Below are positions 1-9,116 of a DNA stretch of 34,835 nt, one piece after another. The stretch spans positions 1 to 34,835 of the forward strand of contig SBBC01000058.1 in assembly GCA_005239865.1 (NCBI GenBank), read 5' to 3'. Each line of letters begins with the position of its first letter. The first letter of the stretch is position 1. A program made the position numbers and the translations under genes. The notes beneath the pieces were generated by a model. It saw nothing but the letters and a program-made list of their open reading frames with translations. It was not told where the DNA came from and did no database searches. Source of the DNA: Candidatus Microgenomatus auricola. Lineage in GTDB: Bacteria > Patescibacteriota > Patescibacteriia > SBBC01.

Positions 1-409
1 AACACGCTGCAATCCGTATTGGTTTACGATACTTTTTTGACCTGTCCAGCCGGGTACCACGGTCCGCCCGCAGGCGGTTTTTACCAGCGGTCAACCAGTC
101 GTATCAGCAGATTTAGTATTTCGGTTTGCTTCCTGTTTATTAACGAATTCGTGATTTCCTCTTCGGGCCTAGGGTATGATCCGACGCCTGGCGATTCCAG
201 TGATGACAGTCATTGCAACGCAAACACACCCCAAGAAGTCAATATCTTAAGAAGCAGCTCTGCTGCCGGCGCCTGCATCGTTGATACTGACCCGAGAGAA
301 TTCACTCTGTTTCAGATTGCCGCACCGGTCAACGCTTTTCAGCCGCTGTATGAACTCCGGTAACCAACGACCACGGCTGCATGTCCTGTAAGACGAGGCC
401 GAACTTCCC
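1..409. other. Left-edge region without a supported gene
   Basis: I see no convincing gene here. One forward frame is open from the window edge to a TAA at 361-363, but its translation has no recognisable domain, no regular pattern and only a TTG start with no ribosome binding site. The stretch is visibly more AT-rich than the genes that follow. It contains a terminator-like hairpin at 64-82 and a possible -10 box (TATGAT, 175-180) with no matching -35. The promoter of the large gene at 410 may lie here, but I could not place it. Confidence 0.4.
64..82 (+). terminator. Terminator-like hairpin
   Basis: CCGCC (64-68) pairs with GGCGG (73-77) around a 4-nt loop and is followed by five T residues (78-82). 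This is a short but classic intrinsic-terminator shape for a transcript entering from the left. The same CCCGCCCGCAGG core recurs at 27979-27988, so it may be a dispersed palindromic repeat that also acts as a terminator. Confidence 0.4.
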
Positions 410-3400
410 ATGGCTCACGTCTTGACGCAGCGACGTTTCGTAGCGTACGCGACCGTACTCCGGATCGCGTTCGTGCTTTTGGCGGCCGGCCTGCTGACCA
501 CCTTCGTGCCCTCGAGCAGCCGGGCCAACGACTTCGTCAAGCTCGGCTCGCCGTTTGCGAGTCCGGTCAACCTGCGCAGCATCGCCACGGTCTACGACCG
601 GATCCCGAGCACATACGAGGCCTGGGCCGCGGGTGAAGAAATCGGGACCAATCAGGGCGTCCTCTTGTATTTCAACGGCACCTTCTGGACGAACATTCCG
701 CTCGAGGCCGGGACGCCGGGCCTGACCGGAGTCAGCGGACTGCGTTTCCTCACAAACCAGGACGCCTGCCAAAACACCTATTCGTCTTTCCAACTATGGC
801 AGTGGAAGACGACGGCCTGGGCGGTTGGGAAAAGCGGAACAATCCTGAAGCTCGATCCCTACTCAAAGGCCTGGAACGCGGAGAAGAAAGTGAACGTCGA
901 TCTGTGCGTTAACGGGACGAACAACGGTTCGCTCTGCGATACAACGGCGAACAAAAATGCCTGTGCCGCAGGCGGCGGAACCTGCCAGAGCGGTCCATCG
1001 CGAAGTTGTACGCCGACCGAGCTCAAGCGACCAGATGTATGTGCTGGCGGAACTCTTCCGGGATCAAACAATGGTACGCTCTGTCCAAATGGTAACAGCG
1101 ATTGCACTGGAAATGCGACCTGTACGAACGTTTGCGCGAACTGGACTTCAATCGACTTCAACGCCGTGGCCGCAGCGCATACCTCGAAAGCCATCGCCGT
1201 CGGACGCGACCCGGATTCAAATCCGCCCGACATCCGGCCGCTCTTTACCTACAAGGAGACGTTGAGTACCGACAACGCGGCCTCGACCTGCGAAAACAAA
1301 AGGTTGATCCAGCGCACCTGGGAGCAAACAACTGACGGTGATTTTGCCTATGACGACGATGTCCGGGCAGCGTACTACATTGACAAAGACCATGGCTGGC
1401 TGGCTGGCCGGGACGCAAGCGGCAAAGGAAAGTTATGGAAGTATAGCCAAAAAGACGGCTACACGAATGAAACTCTCAACCTTGGAACTGCGGCCAACGG
1501 CACAACCTTGACCAGCGTGGTGGCGACGTTCAACGCGACACCCGCGGCCATCACGCCTGGGCAACCACTGAAGAGTTTGGTCTGGCTTGGCGGCGAGGGC
1601 GCGCCGAATAAAATCATCCGCTATAACGAGGCCGGCCCGGCTGTTTCGTCATCTCCGACGACGGCGCCGGTTCGCGCGTTGGCATTGACTCGGCGCATGG
1701 GTGGGCGAGGAATAAATCTAGTTACCAATCCGGGATTTGAAGCGGACCGTCTTGATTCGAACGTTCCGAACCACCGGCCCGACGGCTGGGAGCCAAGCGG
1801 AAGTTATCTCAATGCATTGGGAAACGGCGCGCACACCTCGTTTCTTGATCCCGGCGGGTCTTCCGGAAGGGCTTACGTCGGTGAACCCTGGCAGAGTATT
1901 TCCGGCATCAAGAGCGAAGCCCTTGGGATGGGACTCTTTGCGACGCGGTCTGGGATGGCCGGGACGAATTTCCCGGTTGACTACTGGGGCTGGTCGAGAG
2001 AGGATCGTGGCCAAATCGTGACGACCTTTCAAGATCCGGATTTCATCACCAAGATTCTTTCGAACTCCGGTCTGACTGATAAACCATTTCAGACGGTCAC
2101 CATCGACGATGTCAACGTGACCTTGGCGCCCTACGAAGTCGGGACGGTCTTGTACGGCCTGGTGAAAATTCCGGACAATACCGCGCCGAAAACGTACCAG
2201 TTGAAGATTGAACAGTTGGGTTCGCAGCCGGGGCGAGTCGCATTCAACATCGAGAACGATCGGAACGACCGCGAGTGCGAATCGGATGGCTCGCCGACCG
2301 GCCAGTTGTGTCCTAACGGCACCGAGTGCCCGGCTGGTCAGAGCTGCGTTGACCGCACGTCGTTTCCGTCGATTGTTACCCAACCCAACATCAGTAACTC
2401 GACCGTCTCCTGGCGGGTCGGCACCTGTCAGAACGTCGGAACGTACAACGGGACGCCAGTCCAGTGCTTTGACGATTCAGAGTGCTACTGGGGGACCTGC
2501 AGTTCGGATTCGACGCAGCTCTGTCAAAAGGATACGGAGTGCCCGCGGAAGTGCTCGAATCAGCCGTCGCTATTATGCACCGGTGGTCCCAACGACTGCC
2601 AGTTCTGCGCGACAGACCCTAGTTCGCAGTGTTCAAATCAAGACGACTGTCCGGGGCTGTGTACAGACGGCACCACGCCGTGTTTTGACGTCGGCCAATG
2701 TCCACCGGGCCAAACAACATGTTCGTACCCTTTGGCCGGAAGCTGTCAAGGCAACCCTGGCTTTTGTCCGGTTGCGCCAACCTGCAATATGTGGGACACG
2801 AGCAGCGGAAACTTGTGCGGTGGTCCTGCTGGAACACCCTCGAGTCCAGGGCCGGTCAGTACGATCGTGACCTTTCCGGCGTATGGCGGAATCAAGCTCA
2901 AGGAATGCGCGAATGGAACGAATGACGGGACCTCCTGTACTACCGCTGCCCAGTGCACCGGTGGCGGGACGTGCCAGGTTCGGGGGAGCGGCTGGTATCC
3001 GTTCGCCATCCAGTACTACCAGCCCTGGACTCCGCGGTGCTCGAACGACGGGCTGATGCCGTGCGCCAAGGACGCGGACTGCGACGGAGGATTCTGCCAG
3101 ATTGGGGAGTGGTGTTCAAGCAGCCACCAGGCATGTTCGGTCGCGTCGCCGTGCGGCGCGGGCGAGGGGGTGTGCGGCTACACACCGAACGCACCGCAGA
3201 GTTCATTCCCGAGGTTCTGTACGAACGTAGGGTTCATTGGTCAATCATGTACTGGCGCCGCCGCTGACTGCGGGGGTGATCCCGGTTCCTGTCTCCCGCT
3301 CCGGTACAAAGGCACCTGCAACGGCGGCACGAAGCATGGCCAGGCCTGCCGGAATATGGCTGATTGTCCGGGTGGAACTTGCCGAATCGAAACCGAACCG

Positions 3401-6400
3401 CCGTCGGTTCTGACGTTTCAGTATCGAGAGCAGGGAACTGCTGCCTGGATAGATATTCCCAACGCGGCCAAGGACAATCTCCTGTCCCCGACCCAGAGTT
3501 TGCCGCAATCCGAGGTCAAGCAGGAAATACCGCTGTCGCTCCTCCCGGGAACGGCCTATCGAGTTTCCGGAAAATACAAGCTTGAGTTCAGCGATCAGTT
3601 CGATCAGTACTCGGCTGCTGATCCGCGCTGGAACCAGCGGCCGCACGCGGGCGTCATGACGCGCTGCAAAAACTCTAGTTTAGGAACTTGCGGCTACGAA
3701 ATCAACCTCTTCCAGGGCGACCGCAGCTACGGGGTCGGGAGCGGCAAGTGCCAGCTTGATTCGTCAATCTCGTGCCAGACGAACCAAGAGTGCAAACCCC
3801 CGAACCAGGCGACCGACAATGGCATTTGCGTCGGTGACTGGCAAAATTTTTCCGCGGTCGTGACCAATCAGTACTACGGTTCGTTCGGGAGCGATCCGGG
3901 GCAGAGTCTGGAGATCGTCTGTTTCGCCGACGTCGGCGCGAAAATCACCTGCGACGAGCTTTCGGTCACCCCGGAAAACGAAGCGGCTGTCACCGCCTTT
4001 GACTTGATTGACGTCTGGGCCGTCGGCGATCAGGACGGAAGCGGCGAGGCGATCGTATACCGCAACACGTTTGACGTAAGCGCCGGGACCGTGCCAAGCG
4101 ATTCATGGCAGCCGCAAAAGCCGCCGGTCAAAGCGCGGCTGACATCGATCACCGCGGCCGATCCCTATCATTTCTGGGCGGTCGGCGAAGCGCCGCTCGG
4201 CGGGGACGCGACGATTCTCCGGTTGAGCCCGGGGAACGTGACTGGCTGGGCCTGGGTCGGGACCTCGACCAATCAGAGCGATCCGATCGGCTGGATTGAC
4301 TTCAACTGCGGCAATCAAGGAACGTGCGCCAGCCAGCCGTCCAGCTTCGGCGTCAACGTCAACGACAGTGATACGTACGGGCAGTGCGCGAACAACCTGG
4401 CTAAAGCCTGCACGACCGCGAATGAGGTGGCGGATTGCGGAGGCGTCGGACAGTGCGTCAAAGGGGTGATTTCGGGAAGCGCTTGGCTCGGAAGTCAGGA
4501 CAGCAACGAAACCGTTGACTTCGGACCGTGTACCAGCCCGACCAACGGTAAGTGTTCGATTGGGTCGTGCACCGGCGATCCAACCGTTGCCTGCTCGGAC
4601 AACAGACCTTGTCAGCGGTGGTGTCGGAATTCAGCCGACCCGTCAAGTTCCTCGAATCAGCCATGCTCAACAACCGCCAACTGTACCACGCCCGGTGAGA
4701 CCTGTGTGAATAATACCTCGAGTACCTGCTCCTTTCCATCGTGTGCTTTAAGCCGCGACTGCAGCGGCAACAACAATCAGTGCAAGTTCGATGGATCTTG
4801 CAATGACACACTCGGTCAATGTTACGAAAACTCGGCGCGGTTGTGTCCCAATTATATCGCGAATTTGTGCAACGGCGTCTGCAGCCAGAACCAGGGGTTT
4901 CGGTGCATCAATGATAGCGACTGCAAAATCAAGTGCAGCAGCAATCCGCTGGCCTGTCGGTCGAGCGGGTGGCTGTCATTCGACAAGTCGGTGACCGGAC
5001 CGCCGCCGGATCCGGCCGCCGCGGCCAAGCCCTATCTCGCAAAATTAAATCTCTCGACAGATGCGATTGAGGGCTGGGGCCGGCTGCAGCTTGGAAAATG
5101 CAACGGCGGAGGAAACAACGGCTTGGCCTGTTTTCAAGACAGCGACTGCGGAGGCGGCAGCTGCGACTACTCGAACGCGCCGTCCAAGTCGCTGCCCGGC
5201 GTGACTGATCCTGACGCGGAAGCCGGCTGGGTGAAATTGCGCGGCGGCTCAACCGGTCCGGTCAACGGCTCGGACCGTTTCGTGGCCTGCAAGGACTGTA
5301 CGGCCAATGCCAACCCCCCCAACCAGCAGGCCTGCAAAATTTGCACTGATTCTCAACCCTCATCATTTCCGACGTGCAATGATTGTTCACAATGCACAGC
5401 CAAATGGTGTTCGGATAAAACCACGCCGTGCAGGACGAATAATGATTGCGTAGGGCTAGGAACTGGGTTGTGCAAAACCGCAGGCTTTTGTAGCGGCACG
5501 ACCAATCGCTGTTTTACCGACTCCGATTGCCCTGGGGTCAGTTGCACAACCTACGGCGGCACATGTTCGTCCTGCAACCAATGCAGCGTCTACGGAGTTT
5601 CGATCGATAGCGGCGGGACGAAGCAGTTCTCCGGTTTCGCCTGGAGTCCTGATCTCGGTTGGATTGACTTCAGCACCCTCCGCCTCGGCGGACAACTCTT
5701 CTTCCAAACGAAGTTCGGCGACATCTACTCGGGCCAGAACGTCGGTAGCACACTGACTGGGGTTCCGCCCGGCTTCCCCGGCGGCTCAACGGAATGCAAC
5801 GCCACCTATCGGATCGTGGCGACCGGAACAATTACGAACTTCTGTTCGAGCGCGCCGATCAGCGGCGGCGTATCGGCCTTTCTTCAGCCCGGCGCGCCGC
5901 TCTTCCCGCTCCCGCAAGCCGAGAATCGCTACCGGTCGCAGATCGGCGAGATTGACCTCAACGGACTGACCACGAAGGTCAGCGGCAATCGCAATAAGTT
6001 CGGCGACGTGGTCGAGGAATTGTCAGGTAATCGTACGCTCAAGGAATACTTCGCCACCCGCGATCCGGCCGCCGATCATGACACGCCGCTCCTCGGCAAG
6101 GTGTATCACGTCACCGGCGATCTGACGGTTGACGAGAACTTGACGTTCGACCCTCCGGCGAACGCGAATCCCCCCGGCGTCCCGCAGGAGAGCGGCGCCG
6201 GCACGTTCGTGGTGGACGGCAACCTGACGATCAACGCCAATCTGTTCTACCTCCCTTCGCCGTCGGTCGGGATCCGGGAACTGCGGCAACTTCCGTCGCT
6301 GGCGTTTATCGTTAAAGGGGACATCACGATTGACTCCAGCGTTTCCCAGCTCGTTGGAACGTATTTCACTGAAAAAACGGTTACTGTTGAGAGCGCTGCG

Positions 6401-6598
6401 AGCGGCGACAATCAGTTGGTCGTGCGCGGGGCGATGGTCGCGCAACAATTCGATTTCAAGCGGAAGTACATCGGTTCCACCGGCGCGATCGAGCCAGCGG
6501 AGAAAGTCATCTACGACGGCCGGCTGCAGGCAAACGCGCCGCCCGGACTGGCCGCTTTGGCTCAAGGACTCCCCGACGTCCAAGAAGTGGTGCCGTGA
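410..6598 (+). CDS. Giant secreted cysteine-rich surface protein with WAVG-type propeller-like repeats
   Basis: 2062 residues. The N-terminus has an RR-containing n-region, a hydrophobic stretch at about 18-34 and a plausible signal peptidase site after SSSRA. Residues about 45-430 hold repeats of the WAVG/AIAVG/WLAG type with Trp-ending strands, suggesting a beta-propeller. An NLVTNPGFE motif near 435 resembles the start of carbohydrate-binding jelly-roll domains. Residues about 120-1810 carry roughly 115 cysteines in repeats such as CFTDSDCPGVSC. GWAW/GWIDF-type motifs lie near 1280 and 1743. The C-terminal 200 residues are cysteine-free and strand-rich (FVVDGNLTI, LAFIVKGDITI). The start is the first ATG before the signal peptide; no good ribosome binding site is visible. 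It sits directly upstream of pilM, so a pilus-associated adhesin or tip protein (a PilY1-like role) is my inference. No enzyme motif was recognised. Confidence 0.85.
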   Translation: MAHVLTQRRFVAYATVLRIAFVLLAAGLLTTFVPSSSRANDFVKLGSPFASPVNLRSIATVYDRIPSTYEAWAAGEEIGTNQGVLLYFNGTFWTNIPLEAGTPGLTGVSGLRFLTNQDACQNTYSSFQLWQWKTTAWAVGKSGTILKLDPYSKAWNAEKKVNVDLCVNGTNNGSLCDTTANKNACAAGGGTCQSGPSRSCTPTELKRPDVCAGGTLPGSNNGTLCPNGNSDCTGNATCTNVCANWTSIDFNAVAAAHTSKAIAVGRDPDSNPPDIRPLFTYKETLSTDNAASTCENKRLIQRTWEQTTDGDFAYDDDVRAAYYIDKDHGWLAGRDASGKGKLWKYSQKDGYTNETLNLGTAANGTTLTSVVATFNATPAAITPGQPLKSLVWLGGEGAPNKIIRYNEAGPAVSSSPTTAPVRALALTRRMGGRGINLVTNPGFEADRLDSNVPNHRPDGWEPSGSYLNALGNGAHTSFLDPGGSSGRAYVGEPWQSISGIKSEALGMGLFATRSGMAGTNFPVDYWGWSREDRGQIVTTFQDPDFITKILSNSGLTDKPFQTVTIDDVNVTLAPYEVGTVLYGLVKIPDNTAPKTYQLKIEQLGSQPGRVAFNIENDRNDRECESDGSPTGQLCPNGTECPAGQSCVDRTSFPSIVTQPNISNSTVSWRVGTCQNVGTYNGTPVQCFDDSECYWGTCSSDSTQLCQKDTECPRKCSNQPSLLCTGGPNDCQFCATDPSSQCSNQDDCPGLCTDGTTPCFDVGQCPPGQTTCSYPLAGSCQGNPGFCPVAPTCNMWDTSSGNLCGGPAGTPSSPGPVSTIVTFPAYGGIKLKECANGTNDGTSCTTAAQCTGGGTCQVRGSGWYPFAIQYYQPWTPRCSNDGLMPCAKDADCDGGFCQIGEWCSSSHQACSVASPCGAGEGVCGYTPNAPQSSFPRFCTNVGFIGQSCTGAAADCGGDPGSCLPLRYKGTCNGGTKHGQACRNMADCPGGTCRIETEPPSVLTFQYREQGTAAWIDIPNAAKDNLLSPTQSLPQSEVKQEIPLSLLPGTAYRVSGKYKLEFSDQFDQYSAADPRWNQRPHAGVMTRCKNSSLGTCGYEINLFQGDRSYGVGSGKCQLDSSISCQTNQECKPPNQATDNGICVGDWQNFSAVVTNQYYGSFGSDPGQSLEIVCFADVGAKITCDELSVTPENEAAVTAFDLIDVWAVGDQDGSGEAIVYRNTFDVSAGTVPSDSWQPQKPPVKARLTSITAADPYHFWAVGEAPLGGDATILRLSPGNVTGWAWVGTSTNQSDPIGWIDFNCGNQGTCASQPSSFGVNVNDSDTYGQCANNLAKACTTANEVADCGGVGQCVKGVISGSAWLGSQDSNETVDFGPCTSPTNGKCSIGSCTGDPTVACSDNRPCQRWCRNSADPSSSSNQPCSTTANCTTPGETCVNNTSSTCSFPSCALSRDCSGNNNQCKFDGSCNDTLGQCYENSARLCPNYIANLCNGVCSQNQGFRCINDSDCKIKCSSNPLACRSSGWLSFDKSVTGPPPDPAAAAKPYLAKLNLSTDAIEGWGRLQLGKCNGGGNNGLACFQDSDCGGGSCDYSNAPSKSLPGVTDPDAEAGWVKLRGGSTGPVNGSDRFVACKDCTANANPPNQQACKICTDSQPSSFPTCNDCSQCTAKWCSDKTTPCRTNNDCVGLGTGLCKTAGFCSGTTNRCFTDSDCPGVSCTTYGGTCSSCNQCSVYGVSIDSGGTKQFSGFAWSPDLGWIDFSTLRLGGQLFFQTKFGDIYSGQNVGSTLTGVPPGFPGGSTECNATYRIVATGTITNFCSSAPISGGVSAFLQPGAPLFPLPQAENRYRSQIGEIDLNGLTTKVSGNRNKFGDVVEELSGNRTLKEYFATRDPAADHDTPLLGKVYHVTGDLTVDENLTFDPPANANPPGVPQESGAGTFVVDGNLTINANLFYLPSPSVGIRELRQLPSLAFIVKGDITIDSSVSQLVGTYFTEKTVTVESAASGDNQLVVRGAMVAQQFDFKRKYIGSTGAIEPAEKVIYDGRLQANAPPGLAALAQGLPDVQEVVP

Positions 6599-6608
6599 GG
6601 AATGAGCG

Positions 6609-6640
6609 GGTTAGCGCGTTGGCGGTTTAGCGGCTTGGAT
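6609..6640. repeat. Degenerate octamer tandem repeat
   Basis: Four 8-bp units follow the giant gene: GGTTAGCG, CGTTGGCG, GTTTAGCG and GCTTGGAT, in phase every 8 bp. It belongs to the same style of short-period array found at many other junctions in the pilus region. Confidence 0.55.
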
Positions 6641-6712
6641 GGTGATGCGAAACTGCGAAAAGCACGCGCGCACCGAACGAATTTCGTAGATTGGTATCAC
6701 ACACTCGTAAGG

Positions 6713-6741
6713 TGGACAAAGTGATTTTTTTGTGCTATAAT
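6713..6741 (+). promoter_or_regulatory. Sigma-70-type promoter of the pilM operon
   Basis: TGGACA (6713-6718) and TATAAT (6736-6741) are separated by exactly 17 bp, with a TG at 6733-6734 giving an extended -10. Transcription would start near 6748, about 40 nt before pilM. It is the best promoter in the window and separates the giant gene from the pilus operon transcriptionally. Confidence 0.75.
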
Positions 6742-6755
6742 TTTTGTACACATTC

Positions 6756-6800
6756 ATGACCCGTTCCCTCAAGAACAAAACCGGTGTATGCCACGGTTGA
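6756..6800 (+). CDS. Possible 14-codon upstream ORF overlapping the pilM start
   Basis: The first ATG downstream of the predicted transcription start opens a 14-residue frame (MTRSLKNKTGVCHG) whose TGA lies 11 nt past the A of the pilM ATG. pilM itself has no visible Shine-Dalgarno, so translation could be coupled through this overlap. This may equally be chance; there is no conservation evidence. Confidence 0.2.
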   Translation: MTRSLKNKTGVCHG

Positions 6801-7906
6801 TTGGAAGTAAGGCGAGCTATCTTGGCGTTGATATCGGAACATCGAGCATCAAGCTCGTTGAATGCAGAAACCAGGGCGGTCAACCCCGGCTGGTGACCTA
6901 CGCTTTCCTCGAGCGGCCCACGAATATCATTAAGAGCGACTCCCTCCAGGAGCAAACCGAGATCGCCACGGCCATCCGCGAACTCATCAAGCGGTCGCGG
7001 GCAAAGACCGACCGAGCGATCTCCGCCCTGCCAAACTTCTCGGTCTTTTCCTCGATCATCAGCTTACCGGTCATGCCGCGGAAGGAGATGTACTCGGCCG
7101 TCCGCTGGGAGGCAAAGAAATTCGTGCCGATGCCGATTGAAGAAATGGTTCTCGATTGGCGCTTGTTGAAAGACAAAAAACGATCAGCCAACGACGCCGC
7201 GTTAAAGGCGTCGAATCTTCCCAGCCCGGACAAGCCGGTATCCGAAGAGCACGGACCGAAGAATCTCCGCGTCCTCTTGACGGCGGCGCCAAAGACGTTA
7301 GTCAAACGCTATCTCGAGATCTTTAAAAACGCCGGTTTGAAACTCGTGAGTTTGGAAACCGAGTCGTTTGCCCTTGAACGCTCGCTCTTAGGCGGCGAAC
7401 CGGGCTCCTTCATAATTGTCGACATCGGTTCGGTCGTCACGAACATCACCATCACCGTCAACGGCATCCCGCTCCTCAACCGTTCGATCGACGTCGGCGG
7501 CGAAACCATCACCAAAGCCATCGCCAACAGCTTGAACGTTGAAGTGGAACGAGCCGAGCAGTTCAAGCGCGACGTCGGCGTCGGGTCGGTCCAGGGCACG
7601 GCCAGCCAAATTCCGCGAGCGATCGAATTCGTTATCAATTCCATCCTCAACGAGATCCGTTACGTCTTCAATCTCTACCGCAACCAGGGCGAGAAGCCGA
7701 TCGAAAAAATCCTGCTGGCCGGCGGTTCGGCCTTTCTGGCCCGCTTGCCCGAGTACTTGGCCACGACCCTGAACATGAAGGTCATCATCGGCGACCCATG
7801 GGCGCGGACGGTCTACCCGCTTGACTTGAAACCAGCGCTCGACGAAATCGGTCCGCGCTTCGCCGTGGCCATCGGTCTCGGCATGCGCGAGATCGTAGCG
7901 CCATAA
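6788..7906 (+). CDS. pilM: Type IV pilus assembly protein PilM (actin-like ATPase)
   Basis: 372 residues, the usual length for PilM. It has the FtsA/actin-like fold signatures: phosphate-1 motif in YLGVDIGTSSIKLVE (about 11-25), phosphate-2 in IIVDIGSVVTNITI (about 208-222) and the adenosine motif LAGGSAFLARLPEYL (about 310-324). PilM is a cytoplasmic ATP-binding protein that docks on the N-terminal tail of PilN and links the PilN/PilO complex to the motor. It is the first gene of the operon behind a strong promoter and is followed 8 nt later by pilN. The ATG at 6788 leaves only ten residues before the first strand, which fits the family. No Shine-Dalgarno is evident. Confidence 0.95.
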   Translation: MPRLIGSKASYLGVDIGTSSIKLVECRNQGGQPRLVTYAFLERPTNIIKSDSLQEQTEIATAIRELIKRSRAKTDRAISALPNFSVFSSIISLPVMPRKEMYSAVRWEAKKFVPMPIEEMVLDWRLLKDKKRSANDAALKASNLPSPDKPVSEEHGPKNLRVLLTAAPKTLVKRYLEIFKNAGLKLVSLETESFALERSLLGGEPGSFIIVDIGSVVTNITITVNGIPLLNRSIDVGGETITKAIANSLNVEVERAEQFKRDVGVGSVQGTASQIPRAIEFVINSILNEIRYVFNLYRNQGEKPIEKILLAGGSAFLARLPEYLATTLNMKVIIGDPWARTVYPLDLKPALDEIGPRFAVAIGLGMREIVAP

Positions 7907-7914
7907 CACCATCC

Positions 7915-9114
7915 ATGCCGGACATCAATCTTCTCAAAGACACAAAAGAAGGGAACGAGTCCCAGCCAAAAAAACCTAAGCGCGTTCCACCGGCGCCGGT
8001 GACGTTTTCGTCGCCGGAGCGCTCGGACGAAAAAGGGAAACCATTGAAGAAGCCATCCGGGCTGATACTCTGGTTCCGTTCCCTGTTTGAGCGGCCGAAA
8101 GCTGGGAAGGCACCGAGTGTGGCTATTCCTCCTCCTCCACCGCCGCCGCGGTCAGCCCCGAAAACCACCAGCCCTCGGCGCGTCGAGCCGGAAGATATCT
8201 TTGCCGGCCTGGCGACGGTGAGCGGCGGACCGGAAACGAAGAAGCCGCCAGCGCCGCAACCGTCTAGCCCGACCGGATCACGGCCAGGCGATTTTCCGCC
8301 ATTACCGCGCATTCCGCCGGCACCGGATCAAAAGGTCGGCGTGGCTGGACGCGGAAGCGGGGTGACTACGCCGCCGGTCAGTCCGTTCGGGCGCGGGTCG
8401 AGGTTCTCGACCCCGCCGGCACCGCCAAGTCCGCCGCCTCCGCGGATGAGAATCCCGCCGGCCTCGCCGCTTCGACCGTTACCGCCGACCGAGGATCAGG
8501 GCTTCGACGGAGTTAATCTGCTGCCGGAAGAACTCGTCACGACGTTCGACCCGAAGAAGAAACTTACGACGATTGGCCTGACGGCCCTTGCGACCGCCCT
8601 CGCCATCGGCATTCTCGAAGTGGCGTTGCTGTTGTGGCAAGAGACGCGGGTCCAGAAGACCGAAGAGAAGCGCGCCGAGGTGACGGCTACGATTCAGAAC
8701 ATCAAGTCGCTTGAGAACGAACAGCGGAAAGCGATCCTCTTGAAATCGTCGAATGACATCATTCGACAGCTCCTCAACCGGCATGTGTACTGGACGAAGT
8801 TCCTCGACAGTTTCGAACGCTACACCTTGCCGACGGTGTTCTACCCGGGCGGCCTGACGATCGACGTCGGCGGCGGCATCTCGCTGACCGGCATTGCGCC
8901 TGACATCGAGACGATCACCCAACAACTGACGATTTACCAGACAGCCGCGAATTTCATCAAAGACATAAAAATCGATTCAATCAGTCGGTCGCCGGAAGGC
9001 GGCGGATACGGGTTTGTCGCTGATTTCACCTTTCTCCCCGACGTTTATTATAACCCGATCGACCAGTCGTCGGGGGGTGGGAATACCACGACCAATACGA
9101 ACAGCCGAACCTGA
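7915..9114 (+). CDS. pilN: PilN-like pilus assembly protein with long proline-rich N-terminal extension
   Basis: 399 residues, about twice the usual PilN length. The C-terminal half is normal PilN: VNLLPEEL at 200-207, one transmembrane segment (about 222-243), a coiled-coil-like stretch (ETRVQKTEEKRAEV) and a ferredoxin-like periplasmic domain containing SLTGIAPDIETI. The extra N-terminus begins MPDINLLKD and runs into a Pro/Ser/Arg-rich linker of roughly 170 residues. PilN binds PilM through an INLLP-type tail, and here two such motifs exist (residues 3-7 and 200-204). The linker could make a flexible tether to cytoplasmic PilM (inference). It sits between pilM and pilO in canonical order. 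Confidence 0.85.
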   Translation: MPDINLLKDTKEGNESQPKKPKRVPPAPVTFSSPERSDEKGKPLKKPSGLILWFRSLFERPKAGKAPSVAIPPPPPPPRSAPKTTSPRRVEPEDIFAGLATVSGGPETKKPPAPQPSSPTGSRPGDFPPLPRIPPAPDQKVGVAGRGSGVTTPPVSPFGRGSRFSTPPAPPSPPPPRMRIPPASPLRPLPPTEDQGFDGVNLLPEELVTTFDPKKKLTTIGLTALATALAIGILEVALLLWQETRVQKTEEKRAEVTATIQNIKSLENEQRKAILLKSSNDIIRQLLNRHVYWTKFLDSFERYTLPTVFYPGGLTIDVGGGISLTGIAPDIETITQQLTIYQTAANFIKDIKIDSISRSPEGGGYGFVADFTFLPDVYYNPIDQSSGGGNTTTNTNSRT

Positions 9115-9116
9115 CC

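Noticed and set aside
1-363. Open forward frame from the left window edge to 363, possible C-terminal end of a gene
   Set aside because: The translation has no domain or regular pattern, crosses a terminator-like hairpin and has only a TTG start; composition is unlike the coding regions nearby.
2208-2870. Long frames on both strands inside the giant gene (up to 220 codons)
   Set aside because: They lie in other frames of a clearly coding gene and are explained by GC-rich codon usage; they have no family features.
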